This document shows, piece by piece, positions 9,802 to 21,049 of a DNA stretch of 64,000 bases. Within the stretch, counting starts at the first letter, position 1; each line of letters starts with the position of its first letter. The notes beneath the pieces were generated by a model that was not told the DNA's origin, searched no databases, and worked only from the letters and a program-made list of their open reading frames with translations. Origin of the DNA: Candidatus Schekmanbacteria bacterium (GTDB lineage Bacteria; CSSED10-310; JACPHN01); assembly GCA_016188575.1 (NCBI GenBank), contig JACPHN010000265.1:1-64000 (forward strand), given 5' to 3'. A program made the translations under genes and the position numbers.

Positions 9802-10959
9802 TCAGGCGTCCTGCTTGGCGGCCGAGGCGCTTGCTGGTGGTGCGATTTCCTTGATCGCAGCGCCGTCCTTGAGGCTTCCCTGGCCGGCGACGATGACGCG
9901 CTCGCCGTCGGCAAGGCCGGATACGACCTCGACGTCGGCGCCTTCCTCCATGCCGAGCGCGATTTCGCGCTTCTCGGCGCGATCCGCCTTGACGATGAAC
10001 ACGTGTGCGCGTTGCAGCTCGCGCAGCACCGCCGTGCGTGGAACTAGCACGGCCGCGTCGTGTCGCTCGCGCACGATTTCGATGGTGGCGAAGCCTCCGG
10101 GGCGAACGATTTCGGGTGGGCTGACGGCCTCGACCGTGACCTTGACGGTGCCGGTGGTGACGTCCACGACGGGGCTGATTTGCCGAATCTTCCCCGCAAA
10201 GATCACGTTCTCGTCTGCCTTGAGCCGAATGCGGACCTCCTGCCCTTCGCGCAGGCCGACGACGTCTCGTTCCGAGAGGTGTATCCGCGCGATGAGAGGA
10301 TCGAAATCGGCGACGGCATAGAGCTCGTCGCCGGGTCTGACGTGTTGCCCGGGCTGCACGAGACGGCGGGTCACGCGGCCGGCGAGCGGCGAGGTGATGG
10401 TGGTCTTGCTGAGCAGCCGGCTCGCCTCGGCCAGCTCCTGCTTGGCGACGGCATCGTCCACGCTCGCCTTGTCGAAGTCTTCGCGGCTGATGAGCTGCTC
10501 GCCCATCATGCGCTCGGCGCGTTCAAACGCGAGGCGCGCCTGCGTGGCCCTTACCTGTGCCTTCTTGAAGGCAATGCTAGCGTCCTCGCGATCGAGCTCG
10601 GCGAGCGTATTGCCGCCGGAAACGGTGTCGCCTTCCTCCTTGTGCACGCGGGAAACGCGTCCTTCGGCTTCCGCCAGAACCTTGACGTCGTGCTCGGCCA
10701 CCAGGTTGGCGGTGGCGCTGATATAGGTGGCGATGGCCCCGACGCGCGATGCGACGCTGGTCACCGGTGCGGGGGTTTCTTCCTTCTTCTTGTCGGTGCT
10801 CTCCGCGCCGTCCTTGCCCGCGGCGGGAACAGCGGTCGACTCCGCACCGGGGGTGCCTGCGGTAGCCGCGCCGTCACTCGAGGAGATCGAGCAACCGGCC
10901 ACAGCGAGCGCGCCGAAGGCAGCAATGACGAAGGAGGTGGTCAGGAGCTTTCGTTTCAT
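9802..10959 (-). CDS. RND membrane-fusion (periplasmic adaptor) lipoprotein
   Basis: Links the RND pump to an outer-membrane channel. The 385-aa product starts MKRKLLTTSFVIAAF and has the lipobox LAVAGC, so it should be an inner-membrane-anchored lipoprotein. A low-complexity Ala/Glu/Lys linker follows. Then comes the biotinyl-lipoyl half motif (AEAEGRVSRVHKEEGDTVSG), an alpha-helical hairpin (FKKAQVRATQARLAFERAER...), the second lipoyl half (TTITSPLAGRVTRRLVQPGQ) and the beta-barrel domain (ARIHLSERDVVGLREGQEV). A GAGAG ribosome site precedes the ATG at 10959. First gene of the three-gene efflux operon. Longer readings start in non-coding-looking sequence. Confidence 0.93.
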   Translation of the reverse strand: MKRKLLTTSFVIAAFGALAVAGCSISSSDGAATAGTPGAESTAVPAAGKDGAESTDKKKEETPAPVTSVASRVGAIATYISATANLVAEHDVKVLAEAEGRVSRVHKEEGDTVSGGNTLAELDREDASIAFKKAQVRATQARLAFERAERMMGEQLISREDFDKASVDDAVAKQELAEASRLLSKTTITSPLAGRVTRRLVQPGQHVRPGDELYAVADFDPLIARIHLSERDVVGLREGQEVRIRLKADENVIFAGKIRQISPVVDVTTGTVKVTVEAVSPPEIVRPGGFATIEIVRERHDAAVLVPRTAVLRELQRAHVFIVKADRAEKREIALGMEEGADVEVVSGLADGERVIVAGQGSLKDGAAIKEIAPPASASAAKQDA

Positions 10960-11112
10960 GGGTTCGCTCTCGATTTCTCGGGGGAGGCCGGCGGGCGCCG
11001 GGGTGGATCCGTGTGACGTGCAGATTAGACGATGGGACTTCGAGAATCGTTTACACCGAAACGGACCCGACAAGCATCTGCCGCGGGCGAACCGGGAACG
11101 CGGGTCGCGAGC

Positions 11113-11150
11113 AAAAAAAAGCCCCGGTCCGCGAAGACCGGGGCGATTTT
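11113..11150 (-). terminator. Rho-independent terminator of the M4 peptidase gene
   Basis: On the minus strand, GCCCCGGTC pairs perfectly with GACCGGGGC across a 6-nt loop and is followed directly by eight T residues. It lies about 55 bp past the M4 peptidase stop codon and before the efflux operon, separating the two transcription units. Confidence 0.9.
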
Positions 11151-11204
11151 GGACTCGGGCTCAGAGCGCGGCCTGAGGGCGCGGGCCGCGCGTCGAGCTC
11201 GTCG

Positions 11205-13697
11205 TCAGGGCCGCTGGGTGCACAGCGTGTAGCTGCCGCTGCCGCTGTACGAGCTCACCAGCCAGTAGTAGGAGGCGGCGCTGCCGTTGTAGCTGATGCT
11301 CTCGGTCGAGGTCGATCCGAGCGAGCTCTTCACCTTCTTCCAGGAGCCCGAGTAGTACTTGTAGAGGTAGAGATCGAAGTCGGTTCCGGACGGTCCGCTG
11401 AGCTGTGCCTTCTGATAACCGCTAACGCTCGTCGTGTAGTAGGTGCCGTTCGGCTGGACATCGGAATCACCCGTGCCGCTCAGCGTTCCCGTGTAGGCGG
11501 TGTAGCCGCTCGGGCAGCTTCCGCCGCCGGAGGACGTGACGGTGACACTCTTGGAAGTGGTTCCGGTGGCGCCCGCATTGTCGGTCACGGTCAGGGAAAC
11601 CGTGTAGGTGCCGCTGGCCGAGTAGGTCTTGGACGGATTGGTGCTGGTCGAGGTCGAGCCGTCACCGAAGCTCCAACTGCGGCTAGCGATCGAGCCGTCG
11701 GAATCCGTGCTGGTATCCGTGAAGGTTGCCGTCAGGCCGCTCACGCTGTAGGTGAAACCGGCCGTCGGCGCGCTGTTCGTTGAACCGCTGGTGAAGCTGC
11801 CCAGGAGCGAGACGCCCGAGTAGCTGGAGTATGCTCGCAGCATCACGTAGTAGCGGCCGGCCGTCGGCGAAGCAAAGGTGCACGACTCGGCGTTGCCACT
11901 CTTGTAGGGCCGGCAATCGTAGCTGGAGGTGGTGGGCTGGCTCCCGAACTTGACGTAGAGGTCCGCGTCGCCGCTGCCGCCGGAGATCTGGAAGACCAGG
12001 TTGCTGGCGCCGGAGGTGACGTCGAGGTAGTAGTTTGCCTCAGCACCCGTGCTGCCCGAGAGGTTGCTCACAGCCGTGCCGTTGGCAAGCTGGGTAGCAG
12101 TGCCCGAGCCGCCGCCGCCACCGGAGCTGCCCACGCCCACCGCCGCCCAGGCGTTGCCAATCGCATCGGCTTCGGTCTGGCCGTAGAGGTCGGTGGCGGC
12201 TTGAATGGTCGCGGTGCGAGCAGCGGCGAAGTCCGAGCTGGAGGTCAAGTAAGTAGCGAGCGCGCGGTAGAAGATGTGGGCGGCCTTGGTGATGCCGACG
12301 CCGGTGACGGAAGTCGTGGTCTTGCCGCGCGGGTGGGTGCCGCCCTGCGAGGCGAGGTAGAAGGCCAGGTTGGCGATGCCACTGTTGCCGTGGACGCCGC
12401 AGTAGTCGTTCGACTGGGTCGGATTGCAGGTGCCGGCATACATGCGCTCGGGGTAGTAGTCCGTGCTGTAGCCGTCTGCGGTCGGGTTGTTCATGTAGCG
12501 GAGCGCGTCACCGGAGGTTGCGGGCGTCCAGACATCCTCGCCGACCTTCCACGTATCCGCGGAGGCGCTGCCGTCTTTCCAGGCCTCGATGCCGGCGGCC
12601 ATGATGTCCGACCACGCCTCGTTGAGGGCTCCGGGCTCCTTCTGGTAAACCAGGTCGGCTGTATTTTCAGTAACGGCGTGAGTCAGCTCGTGGCCAACCA
12701 CGTCGAGGGCTCCGCCAAGGGGGTTCGAGTCGGTACCGTTACCGTCGCCGTAGACCATCTGGGTGCCGTTCCAGTAGGCGTTGACGTAGTTGCTCGAATA
12801 GTGGCCCGTCGAGGTGATGGTCGCGCCGGTGCCGGTGTAGGAGTCGCGGCTTTCGGTGGTGTAGTAGTAGTCGTAAACTGTCGAGGTGTTGTTGTGGATG
12901 GTCTGAAGCACGCTGTCAGTGCTCGTGCCGCTGTCCGTGATCTTCAGCGTGCCGGGCAGGGATGTGCCATTGCTGGCGGTGTAGGTCTTCCAGCTTTTCG
13001 CGCTGTGGATGAGGGCGTGGCGAGCGACGACCTGGCCGTTGTTGGCGTCGACGAAAATGCGCTCGAGCTCGGTGCCTTTGGCGCCCTGGAACTCGACCTT
13101 CGCGACCCACGCGAGGCGAACGTCGCCATTGTCGGTGGCGATGAAGGTGAGCTCCGGTCGGCCATCCATGTGGCTGCCGCGGATACCGAGAGTGCGAATC
13201 CCGTTGAACAGGGCGGCGCGGGCGCCGAGCGACGGCGCTTCGGAGACGCCGCTATCGACGCTCATGCGACCGTTGAAACCGACGACGTCGCCGCTGGCGT
13301 CATCCACGTGCACGACGAGGTCGCGGCCGACCACGGGCAGCTTGCCGATGTACTGCTGAACACGAACGTGCGTCGGTCCGGGCTCGTCGCGCGAGATGCC
13401 GCGCGCCTGGAACCGCTCGCGACCCTGCATGCGCATCACGGACGCGACTTCACCTGCCAGGAACTCCTCGACGCTGCCGCCGACGTTGGCGGTGTCCACA
13501 TGACCGAGGCGGCCGCGGACAAAGGACGGCTGGCCATCAGCATCAAACCGAACCGCTTCCGCCCCAGGCATGAGGGCGCGCATGCGAACGGCCGGAAGCT
13601 CTGGTTTGTCCGCAGCGCGTGCCGGCGATCCGGTAATGCCGGAGAGTGGGGCGAGAGCCAGCAGGCTCAGGGCCAGGACGATGGATCGATTCCTCAT
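11205..13697 (-). CDS. Secreted M4-family (thermolysin-like) metallopeptidase with PPC and PKD domains
   Basis: Exported zinc endopeptidase, 830 aa. A signal peptide (MRNRSIVLALSLLALAPLSG, cleavage near ARA-AD) precedes an FTP/PepSY-type propeptide over roughly residues 55-200. The catalytic domain carries the zinc motif HELTH at 336-340 with third ligand E360 in GALNEAWSD, and the active-site region DYCGVHGNSGIANLAFYLAS. After a Gly linker come a pre-peptidase C-terminal domain, a PKD domain (SWSFGDGST) and a final PPC-like domain ending CTQRP. Start 13697 is preferred over a Met five codons upstream because GGAG lies at the right distance. The long upstream region holds repeated TGTGAT-type sites. 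A terminator follows. Confidence 0.95.
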   Translation of the reverse strand: MRNRSIVLALSLLALAPLSGITGSPARAADKPELPAVRMRALMPGAEAVRFDADGQPSFVRGRLGHVDTANVGGSVEEFLAGEVASVMRMQGRERFQARGISRDEPGPTHVRVQQYIGKLPVVGRDLVVHVDDASGDVVGFNGRMSVDSGVSEAPSLGARAALFNGIRTLGIRGSHMDGRPELTFIATDNGDVRLAWVAKVEFQGAKGTELERIFVDANNGQVVARHALIHSAKSWKTYTASNGTSLPGTLKITDSGTSTDSVLQTIHNNTSTVYDYYYTTESRDSYTGTGATITSTGHYSSNYVNAYWNGTQMVYGDGNGTDSNPLGGALDVVGHELTHAVTENTADLVYQKEPGALNEAWSDIMAAGIEAWKDGSASADTWKVGEDVWTPATSGDALRYMNNPTADGYSTDYYPERMYAGTCNPTQSNDYCGVHGNSGIANLAFYLASQGGTHPRGKTTTSVTGVGITKAAHIFYRALATYLTSSSDFAAARTATIQAATDLYGQTEADAIGNAWAAVGVGSSGGGGGSGTATQLANGTAVSNLSGSTGAEANYYLDVTSGASNLVFQISGGSGDADLYVKFGSQPTTSSYDCRPYKSGNAESCTFASPTAGRYYVMLRAYSSYSGVSLLGSFTSGSTNSAPTAGFTYSVSGLTATFTDTSTDSDGSIASRSWSFGDGSTSTSTNPSKTYSASGTYTVSLTVTDNAGATGTTSKSVTVTSSGGGSCPSGYTAYTGTLSGTGDSDVQPNGTYYTTSVSGYQKAQLSGPSGTDFDLYLYKYYSGSWKKVKSSLGSTSTESISYNGSAASYYWLVSSYSGSGSYTLCTQRP

Positions 13698-13808
13698 GAT
13701 CGTGCTCCGCATTGGTTGCCCTCGTCAACGAAACCGGCCGGGTTGGCCGGTGCTCCGGTAGTTGCAAGTCATGTGCCATGCTCAGGAGCGACTCTCGAAA
13801 GCGCCGAG

Positions 13809-13835
13809 AAATGTGATCGCCAAGGCCTTTCTCGC
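13809..13835 (-). promoter_or_regulatory. Sequence block shared with the lipase upstream region, copy 1
   Basis: On the minus strand it reads GCGAGAAAGGCCTTGG, then CGATCACATTT. An almost identical block lies at 16463-16491 upstream of the lipase gene in the same orientation. It sits 112-138 bp before the M4 peptidase start. Sharing between two secreted-hydrolase genes suggests a common promoter or operator element. Confidence 0.5.
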
Positions 13836-14190
13836 GCGGCGCCGCGAGCGCGTCGGGGCGTGGTGCCGCGGCCTTTCGGGGGCGTGCCGGCAGGGCGCGT
13901 GATCGGTCAATCACACCTGCCAGGCTGACACGGGAGATGCGGCCGGCGCCGCGAAAAATGGGCGCTGACGCAGCGCGCCAGCGCGAAACGGATGCGGCGG
14001 CGCCGATCTCGGGCCGCGCCACCCCTGGCATGACGCGTCCGGCTGCGACCCGGCGGGCGCAGGGTGTCGCCGCGAAATCACACCAGGTGGCCAGACAGGA
14101 CGATGGAGCGCTCAAGAAAAGCGTTTCCCGGGGAAGTGTGGCGACAGAATCACAGAGAAATCGAAACTGGGCGGCGCGGGAGGCGTCTGA

Positions 14191-14208
14191 TGTGATTTCC
14201 GAATCACA
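14191..14208. promoter_or_regulatory. Perfect 18-bp palindrome TGTGATTTCCGAATCACA
   Basis: Seven-base arms TGTGATT and AATCACA around TCCG. It resembles a CRP/FNR-family operator, but the TGTGA to TCACA spacing is 8 rather than the 6 of the E. coli CRP site, so a related but different regulator is more likely. It lies just past the foldase stop codon, about 490 bp before the M4 peptidase start. Confidence 0.5.
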
Positions 14209-14245
14209 TAGAGTCATTTTTGGCGCGCGGCCCTCGGGCACGGCC

Positions 14246-15289
14246 TCAGGAGCCGCTAGCGGCAGCTCGCGCCGCCGCCTCGACGCGGAGCCGTTCAGCC
14301 GCCGAGAAGCTGGCTTCGAGCAAGCGGCGAATGCTCTCGCGCCGCTGTTGCGCTCCCAGCAAGCGGTCGGCCTCCAACGCTTCCTTGGCGGCAAAGAAGG
14401 TCGTCACGCGCCGCGACCAGTCTGTTCGCTGTCGATCAAGCTCGGCGAGGCGCTGCGCGGCCTCTTGCCCTACGAGCTGCTGGCGGAAGGCTTCCACGTC
14501 CGCGGCGGAACGACCCGCTGCGCGCATCCGCTGCTCCTGGGCCAGCAGTCGGCCAGGAAGCGTCTCCGCCCGCCGCATCGCGCGCTCGTCGGCCGGCAGG
14601 TCGCGGTCGAGCTCCGCAAGGAGGTCTTCCTTGCGCAATGCCGGAAGTGTCTGGTCGCTCATGATCCGGCGCCGCTCGATGGCGGCTGCAAGCTGACGCT
14701 CTTCCTCTCCGAAGAGCGCCGCCGCGACCGCCGCGCCGAAAACGTCGCGCCGCAGCGCGATAAGCTGCGCCAGACGGGCGTCGAGCTCATCGGTCTCGGC
14801 CCGAACGTCCACCACCTCGCGCGCGAGCTCACGATAATGCATGTAGGCGTCGAGGATCTCGATGGCCCGCGCGGCAGCCGCAGGGGGAAGCTCTGCGACG
14901 AGAGTCGCGCGGATGCGGCGCTCGATTTCCTCATCGGAGAGCTCGCCGAGGGCGGTCAGGTGGTAGTCGAAGAACCGCCGCAGCCCGGGCGTTACGATCA
15001 GCTCGCCGGCATCGGTGATCGGCAAGGCACCGTCCACGTCAGTTCCCGCGAGCGACGGTGCGGCGGACTGAAGATCACCCGCTGGCTCGTCCTGCGGTGC
15101 TCGGCGAGGCGCCGTCGGGCCACGGGCGGCGTTCGCCGAAAGTACCGCCGGGCGCGGCGATGAGGGCGGCGGAGCGAGCCGCGGCGATGCCCGATCCACC
15201 GATTGCCACCACGCGATCGCCACGGCGGCGCAACAAGCAGCGCCCGCGGCGGCCAGCCGCCACGAAAGATCGCGCCGTCGCTTGCCCAC
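14246..15289 (-). CDS. lifO: Lipase-specific foldase (lipase chaperone)
   Basis: Steric chaperone that folds the secreted lipase in the periplasm. The 347-aa protein has a basic N-terminus and one membrane anchor (LAAAGAACCAAVAIAWW, about 12-28), then a Pro/Ala-rich linker. The family signature RxxFDYxxxxxGE is present as LRRFFDYHLTALGE, and a long helical, charged region follows, as in Burkholderia and Pseudomonas Lif proteins. The gene starts 4 nt after the lipase stop, the normal lipase-foldase order, so the two are co-transcribed. Length fits the family. Foldase-dependent lipases are best known from Gamma- and Betaproteobacteria. Confidence 0.92.
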   Translation of the reverse strand: MGKRRRDLSWRLAAAGAACCAAVAIAWWQSVDRASPRLAPPPSSPRPAVLSANAARGPTAPRRAPQDEPAGDLQSAAPSLAGTDVDGALPITDAGELIVTPGLRRFFDYHLTALGELSDEEIERRIRATLVAELPPAAAARAIEILDAYMHYRELAREVVDVRAETDELDARLAQLIALRRDVFGAAVAAALFGEEERQLAAAIERRRIMSDQTLPALRKEDLLAELDRDLPADERAMRRAETLPGRLLAQEQRMRAAGRSAADVEAFRQQLVGQEAAQRLAELDRQRTDWSRRVTTFFAAKEALEADRLLGAQQRRESIRRLLEASFSAAERLRVEAAARAAASGS

Positions 15290-15293
15290 GGAG

Positions 15294-16769
<1,476 letters not shown>

Positions 16770-17525
16770 GTGCACGTGCTCATCGTTCATAGCTCCGCCC
16801 TCTCCAGAACCGTTCTGGCGCGAACCCTGCGCGCCGAGTATGACAGTGTCACGGTCACCGAGACGGGAAACGACGGCGAGGCGGCGCGCCTGGTGTCCGC
16901 TCAATCATTCGACATCATCTTCGCGGAAGACCTGGCGATCCTGCAGTCTCATCCCGTATTTCGCGCGGCCTTGCGCAGCAGCACCGGCAATGTGAGGGCT
17001 CCACTCGTGGCGATCACGGGGCGGGACGACGCACGCCAGCAAGCAGCGTTACGCGGCGTGGACGTCCAGCGCTTCGCGCATCCGCCATTCGCGGCCGCCG
17101 ACATGCGGCAGTTGGTGGCGAGCTTGTTCGATCCGGTGGCGAACCGCCGGCAGGAGCGCTACTTCATCCCCGGCTGCACGGTGCGGCTGGCGACCGAGGT
17201 CGGCGGCGTGTTCGGAGAGGTCCTCAACATCAGCAAGGGCGGCTTCGCGGCGCGGTTTGTTCGCGGTAGCTCCCCCTTCGATTTCCTGGCGGAGGCGAAC
17301 GTGACTCTCTTTTTCCCGCAGGAATTCGCGGCGGCGCCGATCATCGGCATCGCGGGTCGGCTGGTCCGTCTCAAGGTCGTCGATCGCGGCGAAGACGGCT
17401 ACGCATCGGAATTGCTGGTCGCGATCCAGATGCGCTATGCGACAGTCGCCGCGCGTGACCTGCTCGCCGGGGCGCTGGACAGCTTCGCCGAGGCGGCTCG
17501 CCGGGACGCGGGCGCCTTTTCATAG
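16770..17525 (+). CDS. PilZ-domain protein with receiver-like N-terminus
   Basis: Probable cyclic-di-GMP effector, 251 aa. GTG start at 16770 is preceded by AAGGAGA at good spacing. Residues 1-120 have the fold pattern of a response-regulator receiver (VHVLIVHSSALSRTVLARTL, then DIIFAED with the Asp at 54 and LVAITGRDD). The C-terminal domain has the PilZ c-di-GMP signature: RRQER followed by NISKGGFAARF. The output may control motility, secretion or biofilm, but nothing nearby shows which. The receiver lacks some usual features, so phosphorylation is uncertain. It lies 14 nt before rsmD. Confidence 0.85.
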   Translation: MHVLIVHSSALSRTVLARTLRAEYDSVTVTETGNDGEAARLVSAQSFDIIFAEDLAILQSHPVFRAALRSSTGNVRAPLVAITGRDDARQQAALRGVDVQRFAHPPFAAADMRQLVASLFDPVANRRQERYFIPGCTVRLATEVGGVFGEVLNISKGGFAARFVRGSSPFDFLAEANVTLFFPQEFAAAPIIGIAGRLVRLKVVDRGEDGYASELLVAIQMRYATVAARDLLAGALDSFAEAARRDAGAFS

Positions 17526-17539
17526 CGGACGCGAAACGC

Positions 17540-18133
17540 ATGAGAATCATCGCCGGCACGGCACGCGGAAGACGTCTGTTGTCGCCCCAGGGAGGGCTCG
17601 TGCGGCCGACACCTGATCGCGTCCGCGAAGCCGTGTTCAGCATTCTCGGTCTGCGCCTCCCGGACGCGCAGGTCGCGGACTTCTTTGCAGGCACCGGGGC
17701 GCTCGGGCTCGAGGCACTCTCGCGAGGCGCGGCACACGCGTTGCTCGTCGACTCCGCCGCAGCCTCCTGCGAGCTTTGCCGCAAGAACGCCGAGCGACTC
17801 GGCATGACGCGGCAGGTCACAATCGTCGAGCGCCCGGCGCTCGCAGCCATCGCCCACCTCACCGGGCGGTGCCGCGCCTTTGACATCGTGTTCGCGGCCC
17901 CACCCTATCGCGACGAGCTGGCGTGCTCCGCGCTGCTCGACGCCCTCTCCGGTGCGCGGCTGACGGCGAACGAGGCACGCGTCGTGCTGCAGCACCACAG
18001 ATCGGTGGAGCTTCCCGACCAGGTCGCCGGTTTCGAGCGCGACGACGTGCGGATCTACGGGATCACGGCCGTAAGCATCTACGTGTCGGCGGCCGCCCTG
18101 GGCCGAGACGGCGAGCCGCCGCCGCAGTGTTGA
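17540..18133 (+). CDS. rsmD: 16S rRNA (guanine-966-N2)-methyltransferase RsmD-like
   Basis: SAM-dependent methyltransferase, 197 aa, the normal length. The start MRIIAGTARGRRLLSPQG and TPDRVREAVFSILG are highly typical of RsmD. DFFAGTGALGLEALSRGA is the SAM-binding motif I. The catalytic (D/N)PPY motif reads AAPPY at 119-123 (FDIVFAAPPYRDE), so the Asp that should hold the target amino group is Ala. The rest of the protein looks intact. It may have lowered or altered activity, or another residue may compensate. A GC-rich spacer of 90 bp separates it from moaA. Confidence 0.88.
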   Translation: MRIIAGTARGRRLLSPQGGLVRPTPDRVREAVFSILGLRLPDAQVADFFAGTGALGLEALSRGAAHALLVDSAAASCELCRKNAERLGMTRQVTIVERPALAAIAHLTGRCRAFDIVFAAPPYRDELACSALLDALSGARLTANEARVVLQHHRSVELPDQVAGFERDDVRIYGITAVSIYVSAAALGRDGEPPPQC

Positions 18134-18222
18134 CCACCACGCGCGCTGCGCGTACGATAGCCACTCGTGCGCATCAGCGCCCGCTGCGCTCCCGCCGCCA
18201 CCTGCTCGGAGGGTCCCCCAAA

Positions 18223-19221
18223 ATGCTCACTGACCGTTTCGGCCGCCACCATGACAGCCTCCGCATCAGCGTTACCGACCGATGCAATCTCCGCTGCCGC
18301 TACTGCATGCCGGAGGGCAAAGTCGACTTCCTGCCGCGCCGTGAGGTGCTGAGCTTCGAGGAGATCGAGCGCATTGCGGCGCTCATGATGCGGCTCGGGG
18401 TGCGAAAGATGCGCTTGACGGGCGGCGAGCCACTCCTGCGGCGCGGATTGCCGGTGCTGGTGGCGCGGCTGGCGGCGTTGCCCGGGCTCGCCGATCTGGG
18501 GCTCACCACCAATGGGCTACTGCTGGCACAACACGCGGCCGCTCTCTATGATGCGGGATTGCGGCGTCTCAACGTCAGCCTCGATAGCCTCGATCCGGAG
18601 ACCTTCAACAACCTCGTCCGCGACTCCTCGGGGAGGGGACTCAGGCGCGTCCTGGACGGCATCATGGAGGCGAAAAGGATCGGGTTTCGGCCCATCAAGA
18701 TCAACGCGGTGGCGATCTCGGGGACAACCGATCGAGAGCTCGCCCAGCTCGGGCGCCTGGCACGGGAGTGGGACGTCGAGGTGCGCTTCATCGAGCTGAT
18801 GCCGCTGGACTCCGAGGGCCGCTGGATGCGCCACAGCGTGCTCTCGGCGCGGCAGATCGTCGAGGCGCTGTCGCGCGAAGTGGGCCCGTTGCGCCGGCGT
18901 GCTGTATCGCCGGGCGACCCCTCGCCCGCTCAGGAGTACGAATTCGCGGACGGCTGTGGCCGGATCGGTATCATCGCCTCGGTGACGGAACCATTTTGCA
19001 GCCGCTGCAACCGCCTGCGGATCGCGGCAAACGGGCGGTTCCGGTATTGCCTGTTTGCGCTGGAGGATCTGGACGTCCGCGCCTTGCTGCGGAGCGGTGG
19101 AACGGACGAGGAGATCGAGCACGCCGTGCGCACGTGGGTGACGCGCAAGTGGGAAGGCCATCAGATCAACGCCGACGAGTTCATACGTCCGCCGCAACCG
19201 ATGCACGTGCTGGGCGGTTAG
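18223..19221 (+). CDS. moaA: GTP 3',8-cyclase MoaA (molybdenum cofactor biosynthesis)
   Basis: Radical-SAM enzyme that, with MoaC, converts GTP to cyclic pyranopterin monophosphate. The 332-aa product has the N-terminal [4Fe-4S] motif C21NLRC25RYC28, the GGEP-type segment (RLTGGEPLLRRG) and the C-terminal cluster ligands C259, C262 and C276 in CSRCNRLRIAANGRFRYC. It ends in the conserved double glycine (LGG). ATG at 18223 begins MLTDRFGRHHDSLRISVTDR, the usual family start. No other moa genes are in the window. Confidence 0.96.
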   Translation: MLTDRFGRHHDSLRISVTDRCNLRCRYCMPEGKVDFLPRREVLSFEEIERIAALMMRLGVRKMRLTGGEPLLRRGLPVLVARLAALPGLADLGLTTNGLLLAQHAAALYDAGLRRLNVSLDSLDPETFNNLVRDSSGRGLRRVLDGIMEAKRIGFRPIKINAVAISGTTDRELAQLGRLAREWDVEVRFIELMPLDSEGRWMRHSVLSARQIVEALSREVGPLRRRAVSPGDPSPAQEYEFADGCGRIGIIASVTEPFCSRCNRLRIAANGRFRYCLFALEDLDVRALLRSGGTDEEIEHAVRTWVTRKWEGHQINADEFIRPPQPMHVLGG

Positions 19222-19229
19222 GCGGCGCC

Positions 19230-19250
19230 GGCGCGCGGATCCCGCGCGCC
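19230..19250. terminator. Strong GC hairpin between convergent moaA and malate synthase genes
   Basis: GGCGCGCGG pairs perfectly with CCGCGCGCC around a 3-nt loop. It lies 9 bp after the moaA stop and 37 bp after the stop of the opposing gene. There is no T-run, so termination is plausible but not certain. Confidence 0.45.
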
Positions 19251-19286
19251 GTCTTCGCCGCCCTGCGCAGACGTTAGACTCGCGCG

Positions 19287-20909
<1,623 letters not shown>

Positions 20910-21049
20910 GAGCTCTCCCATTGGCCCCACCGCTCGCGAGCGAGGCGGCGCTGGGCGGGTTGCTGAGGCGCCGGCCCACGGACGCCCCGCTTGCGGAGCG
21001 CCGGCGCCCGATGGTTTGCGCCGAAGTCTACAGTCGACCACGCGGTGCG

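Larger units (their letters stand above)
13698..14245. promoter_or_regulatory. Upstream region of M4 peptidase gene with repeated TGTGAT/ATCACA sites
   Basis: This 548-bp stretch carries no gene. It contains five TGTGAT/ATCACA half or full sites: TGTGAT at 13812, TGAT...AATCACA at 13900-13915, AATCACA at 14076-14082 and at 14148-14154, and the perfect palindrome at 14191-14208. The clustering suggests control by a dimeric DNA-binding regulator, probably of the peptidase. The identity of the regulator is unknown. Confidence 0.5.

Noticed and set aside
14191-14208. A CRP binding site of the E. coli type
   Set aside because: The gap between TGTGA and TCACA is 8, not 6, so only a related regulator can be suggested.
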